The notes: generated by a model not told the origin, from the sequence alone. A DNA stretch of 64,000 bases from Flavobacteriaceae bacterium UBA1903 (GCA_002337605.1 DDGL01000016.1:282973-346972), one strand, 5' to 3'; counted from the first letter of the stretch, positions 43,584-52,662 are shown. Numbers and translations: made by a program.

Positions 43584-43626
43584 TAAAGATAGGGTGTTTC
43601 ACTTGCTAAAATAATGATATTAATCA
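43584..43626 (-). promoter_or_regulatory. Crp/Fnr-type site and -7 box for the PNPOx gene
   Basis: Palindrome TGATATTAATCA (43615-43626). On the minus strand the -7 box TATCTTTA covers 43591-43584, again at 29.5 bp. It separates this gene's control from the deo genes upstream. Confidence 0.8.
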
Positions 43627-43641
43627 GTGCCTAATGAGAAC

Positions 43642-44343
43642 TTAATGCAAGGTGTTTAAGGCAATCTCAACCATTGTTGAAAAGCTGGTCTCACGTTCCT
43701 CTGCGGGAAGTGCCTCTTTTGTTACCAATGAATCTGAAACGGTCAATATGGCCAGTGATTGGACATTGTATTTTGCTGCGATGGTATAGAGTCCAGCGGC
43801 TTCCATTTCGACACAAAGCACTCCAAACTCGGCCCACTGCTTATAGTTGTCAAAATCATCCTCATAAAATTCGTCACTTGACAATACATTGCCAGCTTTA
43901 ATCAAGATGTTATGTTCTTTTGCATATAAGGCTGCTTTCATAAAAAGTTCAAAGTTTGCGGTAGGAGAATAATCGGCATTGATAAATCGAGAGTTATTAA
44001 TACCAGAAGTAGAAGAAGCGGCCATTGCTATGACAATATCCCGTAGGTTAATATCTTGTTGGTATGAACCCGCACTTCCTACACGGATCAATTTCTTGAC
44101 ACCGTAATCATTAATAAGTTCGTGGCAATAAATGAGTGCTGAAGGAATTCCCATCCCTGTTCCTTGAACTGAAACGGCTTTGCCTTTATAGGTACCTGTA
44201 TAACCCAACATTCCCCTAACATCATTATACAACTTTGGTTGGTCTAAGAATGTTTCTGCAATCCATTTGGCACGCATAGGGTCGCCTGGTAGTAATACAC
44301 TGTCTGCTATTTCGCCTTTTTTTGCTTCTATATGCGTGCTCAT
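43642..44343 (-). CDS. deoD: Purine-nucleoside phosphorylase (DeoD type)
   Basis: A 233-aa hexameric-type PNP. VLLPGDPMRAKWIAETFL, VQGTGMGIPSALIYCHELI, KKLIRVGSAGSYQ, CVEMEAAGLYTIA and LTVSDSLVTKE are the phosphate-, ribose- and base-binding elements in family order. It cleaves purine (deoxy)nucleosides to base and (deoxy)ribose-1-phosphate. Its start overlaps the deoC stop by 4 bp. Confidence 0.94.
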   Translation of the reverse strand: MSTHIEAKKGEIADSVLLPGDPMRAKWIAETFLDQPKLYNDVRGMLGYTGTYKGKAVSVQGTGMGIPSALIYCHELINDYGVKKLIRVGSAGSYQQDINLRDIVIAMAASSTSGINNSRFINADYSPTANFELFMKAALYAKEHNILIKAGNVLSSDEFYEDDFDNYKQWAEFGVLCVEMEAAGLYTIAAKYNVQSLAILTVSDSLVTKEALPAEERETSFSTMVEIALNTLH

Positions 44344-45002
44344 TCTTCGTGATTTTTTGGGTCATACACTATTGCCACACCGTTGGATGTTCCTATTCTA
44401 TTCGCTCCCGCGTTTATCATTTCAATGGCTTTTTCAGCAGTTTTAATACCTCCCGAGGCTTTTATCTGCAGTTGGTCGCCTAATTTTTTCTTTATGAAAA
44501 TGATGTCTTTTACAGTAGCACCTCGCGTTCCAAATCCTGTTGAAGTCTTTACAAAATCTGCCCCAGCAAGTCGTATTAATTCACAAACCGATTTAATTTC
44601 AGCTTGGGTGAGATAGCAGGTTTCAATGATTGCTTTTAGCTTTCTGCGACCAATAGCTTTTTTAACGGCTCGTATTTCTTCACTCACAGACTTTGTAATT
44701 TCAGATTTTAAATACCCGAGATTTATGACCATGTCAATTTCGTCCGCTCCGTCATTGATTGCTTTACCGGCTTCTTCAATCTTTGAAATAGTAGAGGATG
44801 TACCTAAAGGAAAACCAACGGTAACAATAACTTTTGTAGGGTAGTTTTTTAACTCATTTGCAGCTAAATAGGCATAACAACTATTTACACATACACCATA
44901 AAAATCATATTTTTTTGCTTCATCGCATAAAGCAACAATATCATCAGTTGTTGCAGTAGCTTTAAGTAAGGTATGTTCTATGTAGGTTTGGAGGTTTGTC
45001 AT
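44340..45002 (-). CDS. deoC: Deoxyribose-phosphate aldolase
   Basis: A 220-aa class I aldolase from ATG 45002 (MTNLQTYIEHTLLKA). DEIDMVINLGYLKS carries the conserved Asp, ADFVKTSTGFGTRGAT the Schiff-base Lys, and IKASGGIKTAEKA the second active-site Lys. It splits deoxyribose-5-phosphate into glyceraldehyde-3-phosphate and acetaldehyde. With deoD it forms a nucleoside salvage-to-glycolysis route. It starts immediately after the thioredoxin stop. Confidence 0.94.
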   Translation of the reverse strand: MTNLQTYIEHTLLKATATTDDIVALCDEAKKYDFYGVCVNSCYAYLAANELKNYPTKVIVTVGFPLGTSSTISKIEEAGKAINDGADEIDMVINLGYLKSEITKSVSEEIRAVKKAIGRRKLKAIIETCYLTQAEIKSVCELIRLAGADFVKTSTGFGTRGATVKDIIFIKKKLGDQLQIKASGGIKTAEKAIEMINAGANRIGTSNGVAIVYDPKNHEE

Positions 45003-45003
45003 T

Positions 45004-45300
45004 TTACTTAGAAAGAATGGTTTTAATAAGGTCTTGTTTTTGCAAAACACCGCTCTGTCGCCATACTTGTTTCCCGTTTTTGAAGAGTATCAAGGTAGGA
45101 ACACCTCTCACTTGGTACTGGGTGGCTAAAGGTTGATTTTTATCCACATCTATTTTAACGATTTTTACTGCATCACCCATTTCGGCTTTAATATCTTTTA
45201 GAATAGGAGCAATTGCTTTACAGGGGCCACACCATTCAGCAAAAAAATCTACCAAAACGGGTGTCTCAGAATTTATAATCGAATTAAAGTTACTTTTCAT
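45004..45300 (-). CDS. trxA: Thioredoxin
   Basis: A 98-aa classical thioredoxin. VDFFAEWCGPCKAIAPIL holds the WCGPC redox centre (about residues 23-27), and RGVPTLILFKNGKQV the cis-Pro loop. No signal peptide is present, so it is cytosolic. It overlaps the preceding membrane gene by 11 bp and is followed directly by deoC. Confidence 0.95.
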   Translation of the reverse strand: MKSNFNSIINSETPVLVDFFAEWCGPCKAIAPILKDIKAEMGDAVKIVKIDVDKNQPLATQYQVRGVPTLILFKNGKQVWRQSGVLQKQDLIKTILSK

Positions 45301-45934
45301 TGGTATGTAAATGTTCTTTTAGTTTTTTAAATATTTTTCTTCTTGAAGCTCTTGAAGGTTGTTTCTTCAAAATATAGGATGAGAATGCATAGAATAACCA
45401 TCCAAAAGCTACCAGAAACAGAATTCTTTGGTAAATACCTCGATATTCGGGATATTGAAACATAAGTAATGGCAATACCATTGCGATTAAGAAGACCGCA
45501 AATGTTTGCCATTTGTGGTTTCTTTTTTCAACAATAAAGATAAGAGTGAAACAAAATAAACAAAAGGCAAAACCGGTTAGCATAGAAAAAAGGGAATGCA
45601 ATGCATCATTTGTATAATTGAAGATATAGGTATGTGCATCGAGGCCTGCAAGCTGATAAACTCCAGTAAAGAAAAGGCTTATACTGAAAAAGTAAAGTGC
45701 TGCCAATTGTTTCCAATATGGTCGTAACTGCTGAGTTCCCAAAAGCACAACAGCAAAACTCAATAGTATGATGGTCAAATTAGCAAACCAGTTCCCAGGT
45801 GTTTTCTGCGCCCCAAGCTCACTAATGGTATTCTCTGTTATTGCGTACCCTTCAAAAAAAAATAAAGGAAGTACAAACATAGTTGCCATTAACAAAGCAT
45901 AGGCAAAAAGATAGATTTTAGCATATAGTCTCAT
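45290..45934 (-). CDS. DUF998-like membrane protein
   Basis: A 214-aa protein with about six hydrophobic helices and a basic C-terminal tail (RASRRKIFKKLKEHLHTNEK). The segment YAITENTISELGAQKTPGNW is the conserved entry of DUF998 membrane proteins. Role unknown. It starts 2 bp after the upstream lipoprotein gene's stop. Confidence 0.7.
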   Translation of the reverse strand: MRLYAKIYLFAYALLMATMFVLPLFFFEGYAITENTISELGAQKTPGNWFANLTIILLSFAVVLLGTQQLRPYWKQLAALYFFSISLFFTGVYQLAGLDAHTYIFNYTNDALHSLFSMLTGFAFCLFCFTLIFIVEKRNHKWQTFAVFLIAMVLPLLMFQYPEYRGIYQRILFLVAFGWLFYAFSSYILKKQPSRASRRKIFKKLKEHLHTNEK

Positions 45935-45935
45935 T

Positions 45936-46838
45936 TTATAACAATAATGGATTTAGCTTATATTTTCGCAATACGGGCAGCAGTCTTTCCAAAGGAATCT
46001 CTACAGAGAACGTCCCAGTATAGGATGGACAAATAACACAATCGTCAAAATAGTATTCTACTTTATAATCATCTACCACAAAGTTATCCTTGTATTCGAA
46101 AAAGTCATCAAAGGTTATTTCCCAGCAATCGTAATAAATATCGCCAGAATTTATTTGTTCGCGTAAGACTTCGTTCAATATTTGTGTCATTTTTTCTTCC
46201 GTACCTTCATTAAAAAAATCTTCGTAATTCATGAAAACAGAACGCTCTAAATCAAAATTGAGACAATCAAAAGAATACGTGGGGTGCAAGGTGCCAGAGT
46301 AATAATTTTCTTTATAGAAGAGCACACTTATTAAGTTTTCATTTAAGTTGTAAATTTTATAGTCTACCAGTCGCTTTTCCTTGAATCTATTAATGCGTAA
46401 CGTATCACAAATCATTTCTTTATCTTCCAGGATGCTTGCTTCCACACCAGCAATATCCATATAAGTTTCTTCCAGATATTCATTAAAATTTTGGTGCGAT
46501 TCCTTTAATGCCGTATTTAAATATGGATAGTTAAAATCGATTAAATACAGATCCTCATCGCATTTGAAAGTTTTCTGGATAACAAGTTCTTGCAACAGTT
46601 TAGCATCATCTTCTTTATCTATAAGTGACTGCCGCTTAATGACAACCTGTTTTGTTTTATTGATTTCAATGTCAGTCGCTTGAGGTATAGAATCAAAAGG
46701 CAAAATATCTTCAAAATTTTCAGTCTGTTGTATGGTTTCTGCATCATCTTGGTCTGTATTTACCTGCTTTGGATCTTCTTTGCAAGACAGAAGTAGAAAT
46801 GAGACAACTAATAGTATAATTTGTGTTCTTTTTTTCAT
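45936..46838 (-). CDS. DUF3298-type lipoprotein
   Basis: A 300-aa protein with a lipoprotein signal (MKKRTQIILLVVSFLLLSCK; lipobox LSC). The C-terminal domain (GTLHPTYSFDCLNFDLERSV, FMNYEDFF, and PSYTGTFSVEIPLERLLPVL) matches DUF3298/RsiV-like exported domains. It is anchored in the envelope. It is the second gene of the operon headed by the TerB-like protein, 4 bp downstream. Confidence 0.72.
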   Translation of the reverse strand: MKKRTQIILLVVSFLLLSCKEDPKQVNTDQDDAETIQQTENFEDILPFDSIPQATDIEINKTKQVVIKRQSLIDKEDDAKLLQELVIQKTFKCDEDLYLIDFNYPYLNTALKESHQNFNEYLEETYMDIAGVEASILEDKEMICDTLRINRFKEKRLVDYKIYNLNENLISVLFYKENYYSGTLHPTYSFDCLNFDLERSVFMNYEDFFNEGTEEKMTQILNEVLREQINSGDIYYDCWEITFDDFFEYKDNFVVDDYKVEYYFDDCVICPSYTGTFSVEIPLERLLPVLRKYKLNPLLL

Positions 46839-46842
46839 GGTA

Positions 46843-47253
46843 TTATTCTTTAAATAAAAGTTCTAATCTAGTAAGCATTATTAATTCACTTTTATTACTG
46901 CCCCTAAAGGCATTTGCGATTTTTCGAGCTGTACGTATAATGAGCTCTTTTCTATTTCCGTAGAAACTATTTTTTTTGTCATTATAATAATCCTCAAAAT
47001 CATTGTAGCAGTCCTGAGCATCCATTTGCTCATAATCAAACCACTCAAACACAATAGCCATCTGGTATGCGGCATCGGTACCAAATCTATCTTCGTAGTC
47101 ATCCATACTTTTCCATTCGTCTTCCACCATTTTAGCCAATGCATCGTATTCTGACTTCCGTACCACTCTGTCTGAGGCTGCCACAGCGTAAAAGAGTTCA
47201 CCAATTTTTTGATAGAACAGTAACTCAGGTTTGCTTACTTTTTCCATTTTCAA
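46843..47253 (-). CDS. TerB-like helical protein
   Basis: A 136-aa protein with the TerB pattern. FYQKIGELFYAVAASDRVVR and KSEYDALAKMVEDEWKSMDD come first, then the helix KELIIRTARKIANAFRGSNK. TerB proteins bind metal through acidic residues and occur in stress operons. ATG codons at 47253 and 47247 are both possible starts. It is the first gene of a seven-gene operon TerB, lipoprotein, DUF998, trxA, deoC, deoD under the Crp/Fnr-type promoter at 47267-47309, with the PNPOx gene probably separate. Confidence 0.72.
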   Translation of the reverse strand: MKMEKVSKPELLFYQKIGELFYAVAASDRVVRKSEYDALAKMVEDEWKSMDDYEDRFGTDAAYQMAIVFEWFDYEQMDAQDCYNDFEDYYNDKKNSFYGNRKELIIRTARKIANAFRGSNKSELIMLTRLELLFKE

Positions 47254-47266
47254 TCATTTTATGAGG

Positions 47267-47309
47267 TAAAACTACAGTTGCAATTTTGCACGTGCTATGA
47301 TATTTATCA
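47267..47309 (-). promoter_or_regulatory. Crp/Fnr-type site and -7 box for the TerB-deo operon, shared with the kinase gene
   Basis: Palindrome TGATATTTATCA (47298-47309). On the minus strand the -7 box TAGTTTTA covers 47274-47267 at 29.5 bp. On the plus strand the nearest -7 candidate, TATTTTTA at 47335-47342, is 31.5 bp away and would give an almost leaderless kinase mRNA. Confidence 0.75.
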
Positions 47310-47346
47310 GTTAAAACTGTTATTATAAATTCGGTATTTTTACAGT

Positions 47347-48864
47347 ATGGAAGTTTTTAAAAAAGGGAGCAATGTATTTAGGATTCTTTCGGAAGCTGTT
47401 TCTGAAGGAATCATATTTGTAAATCATCAACAAATTATAGTAGCCACAAACAAGGCTGCAAATATGCTGTTTGGATATGCCGAAGAAGAACTTATAGGAC
47501 AACATCTGGACATTTTAATTCCTGAAAAATACCACAGCGACCATCATAAGCACGTGAAGGGTTTTATGAAGGGTAGTGACAAAAGGCAAATGGGACACGG
47601 CCGAGATTTATATGGAAAGAGAAAAGATGGTTCTCAATTTCCAGTAGAAGTAGGACTCAACCCTTTTACTATTTACGAGAATGATTATGTGATGGCACTG
47701 GTCATAGATATATCTGTTAGGAAAAAGGCAGAGCAAGAGCTAAAGCATTGGGCAGAAATTTTTAATGAATCGCTCAACGAAATTTTTATTTTTGATGCAG
47801 CTTCACTAAAATTTCTGGATGTAAACAGAGGGGCACAAAGAAATATTGGGTTCTCACTGGACGAATTGAGGGGGTTAACACCGGTAGATATAAAACCTGA
47901 TTTTGATGAAGTAACTTTCCACAATACAATTGAACCTTTACTTAATGGGGAAAAAGAAAAGTTGAAATTTAATACTACCCATCAACGTAAAGATGGAAGC
48001 ACTTATCCTGTAGAGGTGCATTTACAGAAAACTGTGAGAGACAATAAAGACACATTGGTAGCCATAATATTGGATATTACCGAGCGTGTCGAATACACAG
48101 ATAAGCTGGAGAAAGAAGTTGTAGAACGCACACGACAGTTGCAAGATGCCCTTGCTAAAGAAAAAGAACTGGGCGAACTGAAAACTAAATTCCTATCGCT
48201 GGTTTCCCACGAATTTAAAACACCTTTGAGTGGAATTTTGACTTCTGCCACCTTAGCTGGAAAATATACAAAGACAGACCAACAGGAAAAGCGGGACAAG
48301 CATCTTAAAACTATTACCAGTAAAGTAAAATATCTCAATAATATTATCAATGATTTTCTTTCTATTGAACGGCTGGAAAGTGGAAATGTAAACTACAAAT
48401 TTTCCACTTTCCCCTTGAGTAAAGTGGTAAACGAAGTTATTTATGATGCCAATATGTTACTTAAAGAAGGACAATCCATAGCGTATCCTGAGGGCATAGA
48501 TAATATTGTAGTAGATTTTGATGAAAAAATATTAGAGCTGGTCTTGACCAACTTAATTAATAACGCAATAAAATATTCTTCAGAGCACACCACGATAAAG
48601 ATAGTTGCCGAGATTATTGATGATAAACTAAAAGTTATGATTTCTGATGAAGGAATTGGAATTCCTAAAGAAGAACAAAAATATATTTTTAACCGATACT
48701 TTAGGGCAGAAAACGCCCTTTTGGACCAAGGAACAGGAATTGGACTTAACATAGTAAAGACCCACTTGGAGAAGTTAGGAGGCACTATTACCTTTAGAAG
48801 TATTGAAAATGAGGGATCCACCTTTGCCATTACCGTCCCATTAAATATCGAAAATAAATTATGA
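47347..48864 (+). CDS. PAS-PAS sensor histidine kinase
   Basis: A 505-aa protein without membrane helices, so a cytosolic sensor. PAS domain 1 covers about residues 13-130 (ANMLFGYAEEELIGQHLDIL) and PAS 2 about 135-255, with a short coiled coil after it. The HisKA phospho-site is in LVSHEFKTPLSGI (about residue 288). HATPase motifs are NNAIKYS, DEGIGIPKEE and GTGIGLNIV. The stop overlaps the regulator's start by 4 bp, so the two form a cognate pair. The ligand of the PAS domains (heme, flavin or none) cannot be read. Confidence 0.93.
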   Translation: MEVFKKGSNVFRILSEAVSEGIIFVNHQQIIVATNKAANMLFGYAEEELIGQHLDILIPEKYHSDHHKHVKGFMKGSDKRQMGHGRDLYGKRKDGSQFPVEVGLNPFTIYENDYVMALVIDISVRKKAEQELKHWAEIFNESLNEIFIFDAASLKFLDVNRGAQRNIGFSLDELRGLTPVDIKPDFDEVTFHNTIEPLLNGEKEKLKFNTTHQRKDGSTYPVEVHLQKTVRDNKDTLVAIILDITERVEYTDKLEKEVVERTRQLQDALAKEKELGELKTKFLSLVSHEFKTPLSGILTSATLAGKYTKTDQQEKRDKHLKTITSKVKYLNNIINDFLSIERLESGNVNYKFSTFPLSKVVNEVIYDANMLLKEGQSIAYPEGIDNIVVDFDEKILELVLTNLINNAIKYSSEHTTIKIVAEIIDDKLKVMISDEGIGIPKEEQKYIFNRYFRAENALLDQGTGIGLNIVKTHLEKLGGTITFRSIENEGSTFAITVPLNIENKL

Positions 48865-49907
48865 GAACCATCCTATTAATAGAAGACGATACCGCCTTAC
48901 GTGAGAATACTGCAGAACTTTTAGAACTTGCCGATTATGATGTGTTAACTGCTCCAAATGGTAGGATTGGCATTGATATGGCCAAAGATAATATCCCGAA
49001 CATCATTGTGTGCGATATTATGATGCCAGAAATAGATGGTTATGGAGTTTTGGAAGCCTTGTCTATAGACGAGAAGACTACACATATACCTTTTATCTTC
49101 TTATCTGCTAAGACGGAACACAAAGAGATACGAAAGGGGATGGATCTTGGGGCCGATGATTACCTTACGAAACCTTTTGAAGAAGAAGAGCTGATGAGTG
49201 CCATTGAAAGTAGATTAGCTAAAGCAGAAATTTTAGCAAAATCAATACCTCCGGTTTCTAAAACAAAAGAGGATGAAGGTGGACTCAGAGACTTAAATGA
49301 ACTCAAAAACTTCTTTGATGACAATGGTGTAGTTTCAACTTATACACCTGGCGAAAAAATTTATGATGAATGGTCACACTCAAATACGGTGTATCTTATT
49401 TTAAAAGGAACTGTAAAATGTTTTAAGCTGGATGATGGAAAAGAACTCATTACCGCACTTTACAAAGCAGATGATTTTTTAGGATTTACCTCTTTTGAAA
49501 AAAGCATGTTACATCAAGAATCTGCTGTAGCTATAGACAATGTAGAATTGGCTGGAATTTCTAAAAATGAATTAAAAGAAATTCTAACTAAGAATAAAGA
49601 AGTTTCTCTTGCCTTAGTAAATGTTTTGAGCGATACTGTTTCTGAGATTAAAGAACAGCTTTTACAAATGGCGTACAGCTCGGTACGTAAAAAAACGGCC
49701 CAAACTATTTTACAATTTTCACAAATCCTCAATAAAAAACCAGACGAGGCCATTAAGATTTCACGAGCAGATCTGGCAAGTGTTGCGGGAATAGCCACAG
49801 AAAGTTTGATACGTACCTTATCTGAATTCAAAAAGAAAAATCTCATTGAGATAGAAGGGCGCAATATTACGATCCGAAACTTGGAAGCGCTGGAGATGAT
49901 GGTGTAA
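48861..49907 (+). CDS. Response regulator fused to a Crp/Fnr-type transcription factor
   Basis: A 348-aa protein. The REC domain (about 1-120) has acidic pocket EDD, phospho-Asp in IIVCDIMMPEIDGYG and Lys in YLTKPF. A linker leads to a cNMP-like beta-barrel (about 150-265; LILKGTVKCFKLDDGKELIT). The HTH_Crp domain (about 275-345) has the recognition helix in AGIATESLIRTLSEF. It keeps the Glu and Arg that contact the TGA core in Crp/Fnr but has Thr in place of the Crp Arg, as expected for TGAT rather than TGTGA half-sites. There is no Fe-S cysteine set. It is the prime candidate for reading the TGATAAATATCA sites around it. Confidence 0.93.
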   Translation: MRTILLIEDDTALRENTAELLELADYDVLTAPNGRIGIDMAKDNIPNIIVCDIMMPEIDGYGVLEALSIDEKTTHIPFIFLSAKTEHKEIRKGMDLGADDYLTKPFEEEELMSAIESRLAKAEILAKSIPPVSKTKEDEGGLRDLNELKNFFDDNGVVSTYTPGEKIYDEWSHSNTVYLILKGTVKCFKLDDGKELITALYKADDFLGFTSFEKSMLHQESAVAIDNVELAGISKNELKEILTKNKEVSLALVNVLSDTVSEIKEQLLQMAYSSVRKKTAQTILQFSQILNKKPDEAIKISRADLASVAGIATESLIRTLSEFKKKNLIEIEGRNITIRNLEALEMMV

Positions 49908-49921
49908 TTATTTTCAAATAC

Positions 49922-49964
49922 TGACAATTGTCATTCTTTACTGGATAGCTCCCCAATACATTTG
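49922..49964 (+). promoter_or_regulatory. Crp/Fnr-type site and -7 box for the usp gene at 49982
   Basis: A perfect palindrome TGACAATTGTCA (49922-49933), with -7 box TACATTTG at 49957-49964, a perfect TAnnTTTG. Spacing is 29.5 bp. The TGAC half-site variant is shared with the TauE site at 35109. Confidence 0.85.
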
Positions 49965-49981
49965 TGCTATAAGTAACAGTA

Positions 49982-50818
49982 ATGCAACATATTTTAATTC
50001 CTACAGATTATTCCCTAAACGCTTGGAATGCTCTCGAGTATGCGTTTCAGTTTTTTAGTAAACAACGGGTAACATTTCATTTAATTCACGTTGAGACTTC
50101 CCACGCTATACTCCAAGATGAAAATCTACATACATCGGGCTTCCTTTCCTTGAATGAAATAGATAGCGAATTGCAAGATGAAATGGCTACGTTGCTGGAG
50201 CAAGCAAGTAGTAAAAAAGGGAGCAAAAATCATAGAATTGTCGCTTCTGTGGTTAAAGGGCGCTTTATCGAGCGCATCCGTGAATATGTAATAACCAATA
50301 CCATAGATTTAATAATAATGGGCACCAAGGGAGCTTCTGGTATAAAAGAAATGACCGTAGGAAGTAGCGCAGGAGCAGTTATTACCAAGGTTAAATGTCC
50401 AGTTTTGGTCATTCCGGAAGAAGCTACTTATACGCCTCCAATAAATATTGGGTTCCCTACAGATTTTAACATTCCCTACACCAATAAGGTGCTACGTATT
50501 TTGCTAAGTATGGCAAAAACCCATAAATCAATGGTCAAAGCGCTTAGGGTTGCACAAAATCAACAACCCTTAAACGCTTTTCAAAATACCAATAGGGTGT
50601 ATTTAAAGGATCAACTTGCTGAAATAGATCATAGCTTTCACGTAGTAGAAGATACTAATCTGGAAGATGCACTACAGTCTTTTATTAGTTCTTTCAAAAT
50701 CGATATGGTGGTAATGATAGCAAAAAGCCTCAATCTTTTCCAACGTATTTTATTTAATCCCCGTGTCAAAAAGATAAGCTATCACACCCGGATACCTTTC
50801 TTAGTTTTACACGAATAA
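49982..50818 (+). CDS. Universal stress protein, two UspA domains
   Basis: A 278-aa protein. Domain 1 begins MQHILIPTDYSLNAWNALEY and has the complete nucleotide-binding motif MGTKGASGIKEMTVGSSAG. Domain 2 begins near residue 147 (TPPINIGFPTDFNIPYTNKV) and lacks the glycine motif. It lies directly downstream of the kinase/regulator pair but has its own promoter with the palindromic site. Confidence 0.92.
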   Translation: MQHILIPTDYSLNAWNALEYAFQFFSKQRVTFHLIHVETSHAILQDENLHTSGFLSLNEIDSELQDEMATLLEQASSKKGSKNHRIVASVVKGRFIERIREYVITNTIDLIIMGTKGASGIKEMTVGSSAGAVITKVKCPVLVIPEEATYTPPINIGFPTDFNIPYTNKVLRILLSMAKTHKSMVKALRVAQNQQPLNAFQNTNRVYLKDQLAEIDHSFHVVEDTNLEDALQSFISSFKIDMVVMIAKSLNLFQRILFNPRVKKISYHTRIPFLVLHE

Positions 50819-50862
50819 CTCCCAACAATTTATTGAATAATTGATATGATTGGCTATACGGC

Positions 50863-50905
50863 TGATAAATATCATTTTATAAGGGTGTTTCTCATAGTAG
50901 ATTTG
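50863..50905 (+). promoter_or_regulatory. Crp/Fnr-type site and -7 box for the triple-usp operon
   Basis: Palindrome TGATAAATATCA (50863-50874), with -7 box TAGATTTG at 50898-50905, a perfect TAnnTTTG with 29.5-bp spacing. It drives three consecutive stress-protein genes. Confidence 0.88.
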
Positions 50906-50927
50906 GCATAGAAACAAAGCCAATCTT

Positions 50928-51773
50928 ATGAGAACCATCATCATTCCTACCGATTTTTCTGAAACAGCCGAAAATGCCATCCGCTATGCGGTGGAGCTTT
51001 TTAAGTATGAAAAGAGTGAGTTCATTATAATGAATGCATTTGCAGATGAGGTTTATAAAAATACGGTTGAAATGGATCGTGATTTTTTTGAAGAGTACAA
51101 ACAGAAGAGTGAGGAAGCTACCGAAAGAGCATTGCAAAAAGTGATTGCCAAAATATTGGAAATCTCGCCAAATCCAAAACATACCTATTACTACGAAGCG
51201 AGTTTTGGCAGCTTGGTAGATGAGGTTAACGATTTGGCGAACAAGCACAACGCAGATATTATTGTAATGGGTACCCAAGGAAAATCCAATAAGGACGATG
51301 TTACTTTTGGTAGCCAGACACTTCAGGTAATTAAATATGTTAGTTGTCCGGTTTTAGCGGTTCCTGTTGGTTTTCACGGGTATCCCCCAGAAAATATACT
51401 ATTCCCTACAGATTATATGCTTCCATTCAAGCAAAGGGAGCTAAAGCTTATCAATACTATGGCAAAACGATTTGTAACGATGGTTCATTTTCTTCATATA
51501 TCCAATGCAAAGGAGCTAACACACAGGCAAAATGACAACAAAGTATTTGCTTCCTGCTGTTTCGACGATGTTAAGACTTCTTACATAAAAGCACCTGGCG
51601 AAGACATTACAGCTGTCGTAAACAAGACTTTGAAAGAAACCGCTATAGATATGCTTGTTATGGTAAACCATAGGCATTCTTATTTGGAGAACATTCTGTA
51701 TCGCTCCACCATCGAAAAAATAGGTTTGGAAATAGAAATACCTTTTTTGGTCCTTCAAAATCTACCACGATGA
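50928..51773 (+). CDS. Universal stress protein, two UspA domains
   Basis: A 281-aa protein beginning MRTIIIPTDFSETAENAIRY. The N-terminal domain's motif MGTQGKSNKDDVTFGSQTL keeps GxxG and the final GS, though the middle is charged. The second domain (ENILFPTDYMLPFKQREL) has NHRHSYLENILYRS in place of a nucleotide loop. It is the first of three usp genes spaced 20 and 11 bp apart. Confidence 0.92.
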   Translation: MRTIIIPTDFSETAENAIRYAVELFKYEKSEFIIMNAFADEVYKNTVEMDRDFFEEYKQKSEEATERALQKVIAKILEISPNPKHTYYYEASFGSLVDEVNDLANKHNADIIVMGTQGKSNKDDVTFGSQTLQVIKYVSCPVLAVPVGFHGYPPENILFPTDYMLPFKQRELKLINTMAKRFVTMVHFLHISNAKELTHRQNDNKVFASCCFDDVKTSYIKAPGEDITAVVNKTLKETAIDMLVMVNHRHSYLENILYRSTIEKIGLEIEIPFLVLQNLPR

Positions 51774-51793
51774 CCAAACGCATAACTTAAAAT

Positions 51794-52651
51794 TTGACCA
51801 CTATGAAACGAATATTATTACCCACAGATTTTTCAGAAAATGCATACAACGCTATAGCGTATGCGCTTCAGTTATATAAAAATGAAATTTGCGAATTCTA
51901 TTTGCTACATACCTATACCCCAGCCTTTGTAAGTGCAGGTAGTATGATAGATAGCTATTCTGCATTAACGCTTCAAAAAGTGGCCCAAGAGAATGCCGAG
52001 AATAGATTAAATGCTCTGAAAGAAAAACTCGATGATAATTTCAAGAACTCCAAGCACAACTTTACAACCGTAGCGAGCTTTAATATGCTCATTTCTGAAA
52101 TGAAGCGAATAACCGAAGAAAATGCTATTGACCTTCTGATAATGGGTACGCAAGGTGCTACTGGTGCCAAAGAGATATTTCTTGGCACGCATACAATGTA
52201 TGCCATTAAAAATATGAAAATACCTGTGTTGGCAGTTCCAGCTAATTTTAGTTACGAAGAACCTAAAGAAATACTTTTTCCTACAGATTTTAAAGTGCAG
52301 AAAGATAATCGTTATCTGGATTTAATTAAAGAAATATGCGAAACACACATATCAAGATTACATATTCTTAACGCCTATTACGGTACTCCGCTAAGTGACG
52401 AACAAAAAGGAACGAAGGAGTTTTTGGACATTTTTTTTGGCGCAAATGCACATCTATTTCATATTGCTGAAGGAACCGACGTGTTGGGAGCAGTTGAGAA
52501 ATTTCAGATAAAGAATAAAATCAATTTTATGGTTATGGTTCATAATAAACATAGCTTTTTAGAGAATATCCTTTTTAAGCCAGTGATCAATCAAGTTGTG
52601 TACCATACCAACGTTCCATTTTTGGTAATCCCTTCCATAGAAAGGCAATAA
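51794..52651 (+). CDS. Universal stress protein, two UspA domains
   Basis: A 285-aa paralogue. MKRILLPTDFSENAYNAIAY starts domain 1 (the in-frame ATG two codons upstream is equally possible), and the motif MGTQGATGAKEIFLGTHTM is intact (GT instead of GS at the end). Domain 2 (KEILFPTDFKVQKDNRYLDL) ends VHNKHSFLENILFKP, the same degenerate loop as its neighbours. Confidence 0.92.
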   Translation: MTTMKRILLPTDFSENAYNAIAYALQLYKNEICEFYLLHTYTPAFVSAGSMIDSYSALTLQKVAQENAENRLNALKEKLDDNFKNSKHNFTTVASFNMLISEMKRITEENAIDLLIMGTQGATGAKEIFLGTHTMYAIKNMKIPVLAVPANFSYEEPKEILFPTDFKVQKDNRYLDLIKEICETHISRLHILNAYYGTPLSDEQKGTKEFLDIFFGANAHLFHIAEGTDVLGAVEKFQIKNKINFMVMVHNKHSFLENILFKPVINQVVYHTNVPFLVIPSIERQ

Positions 52652-52662
52652 AATCAAACAAA

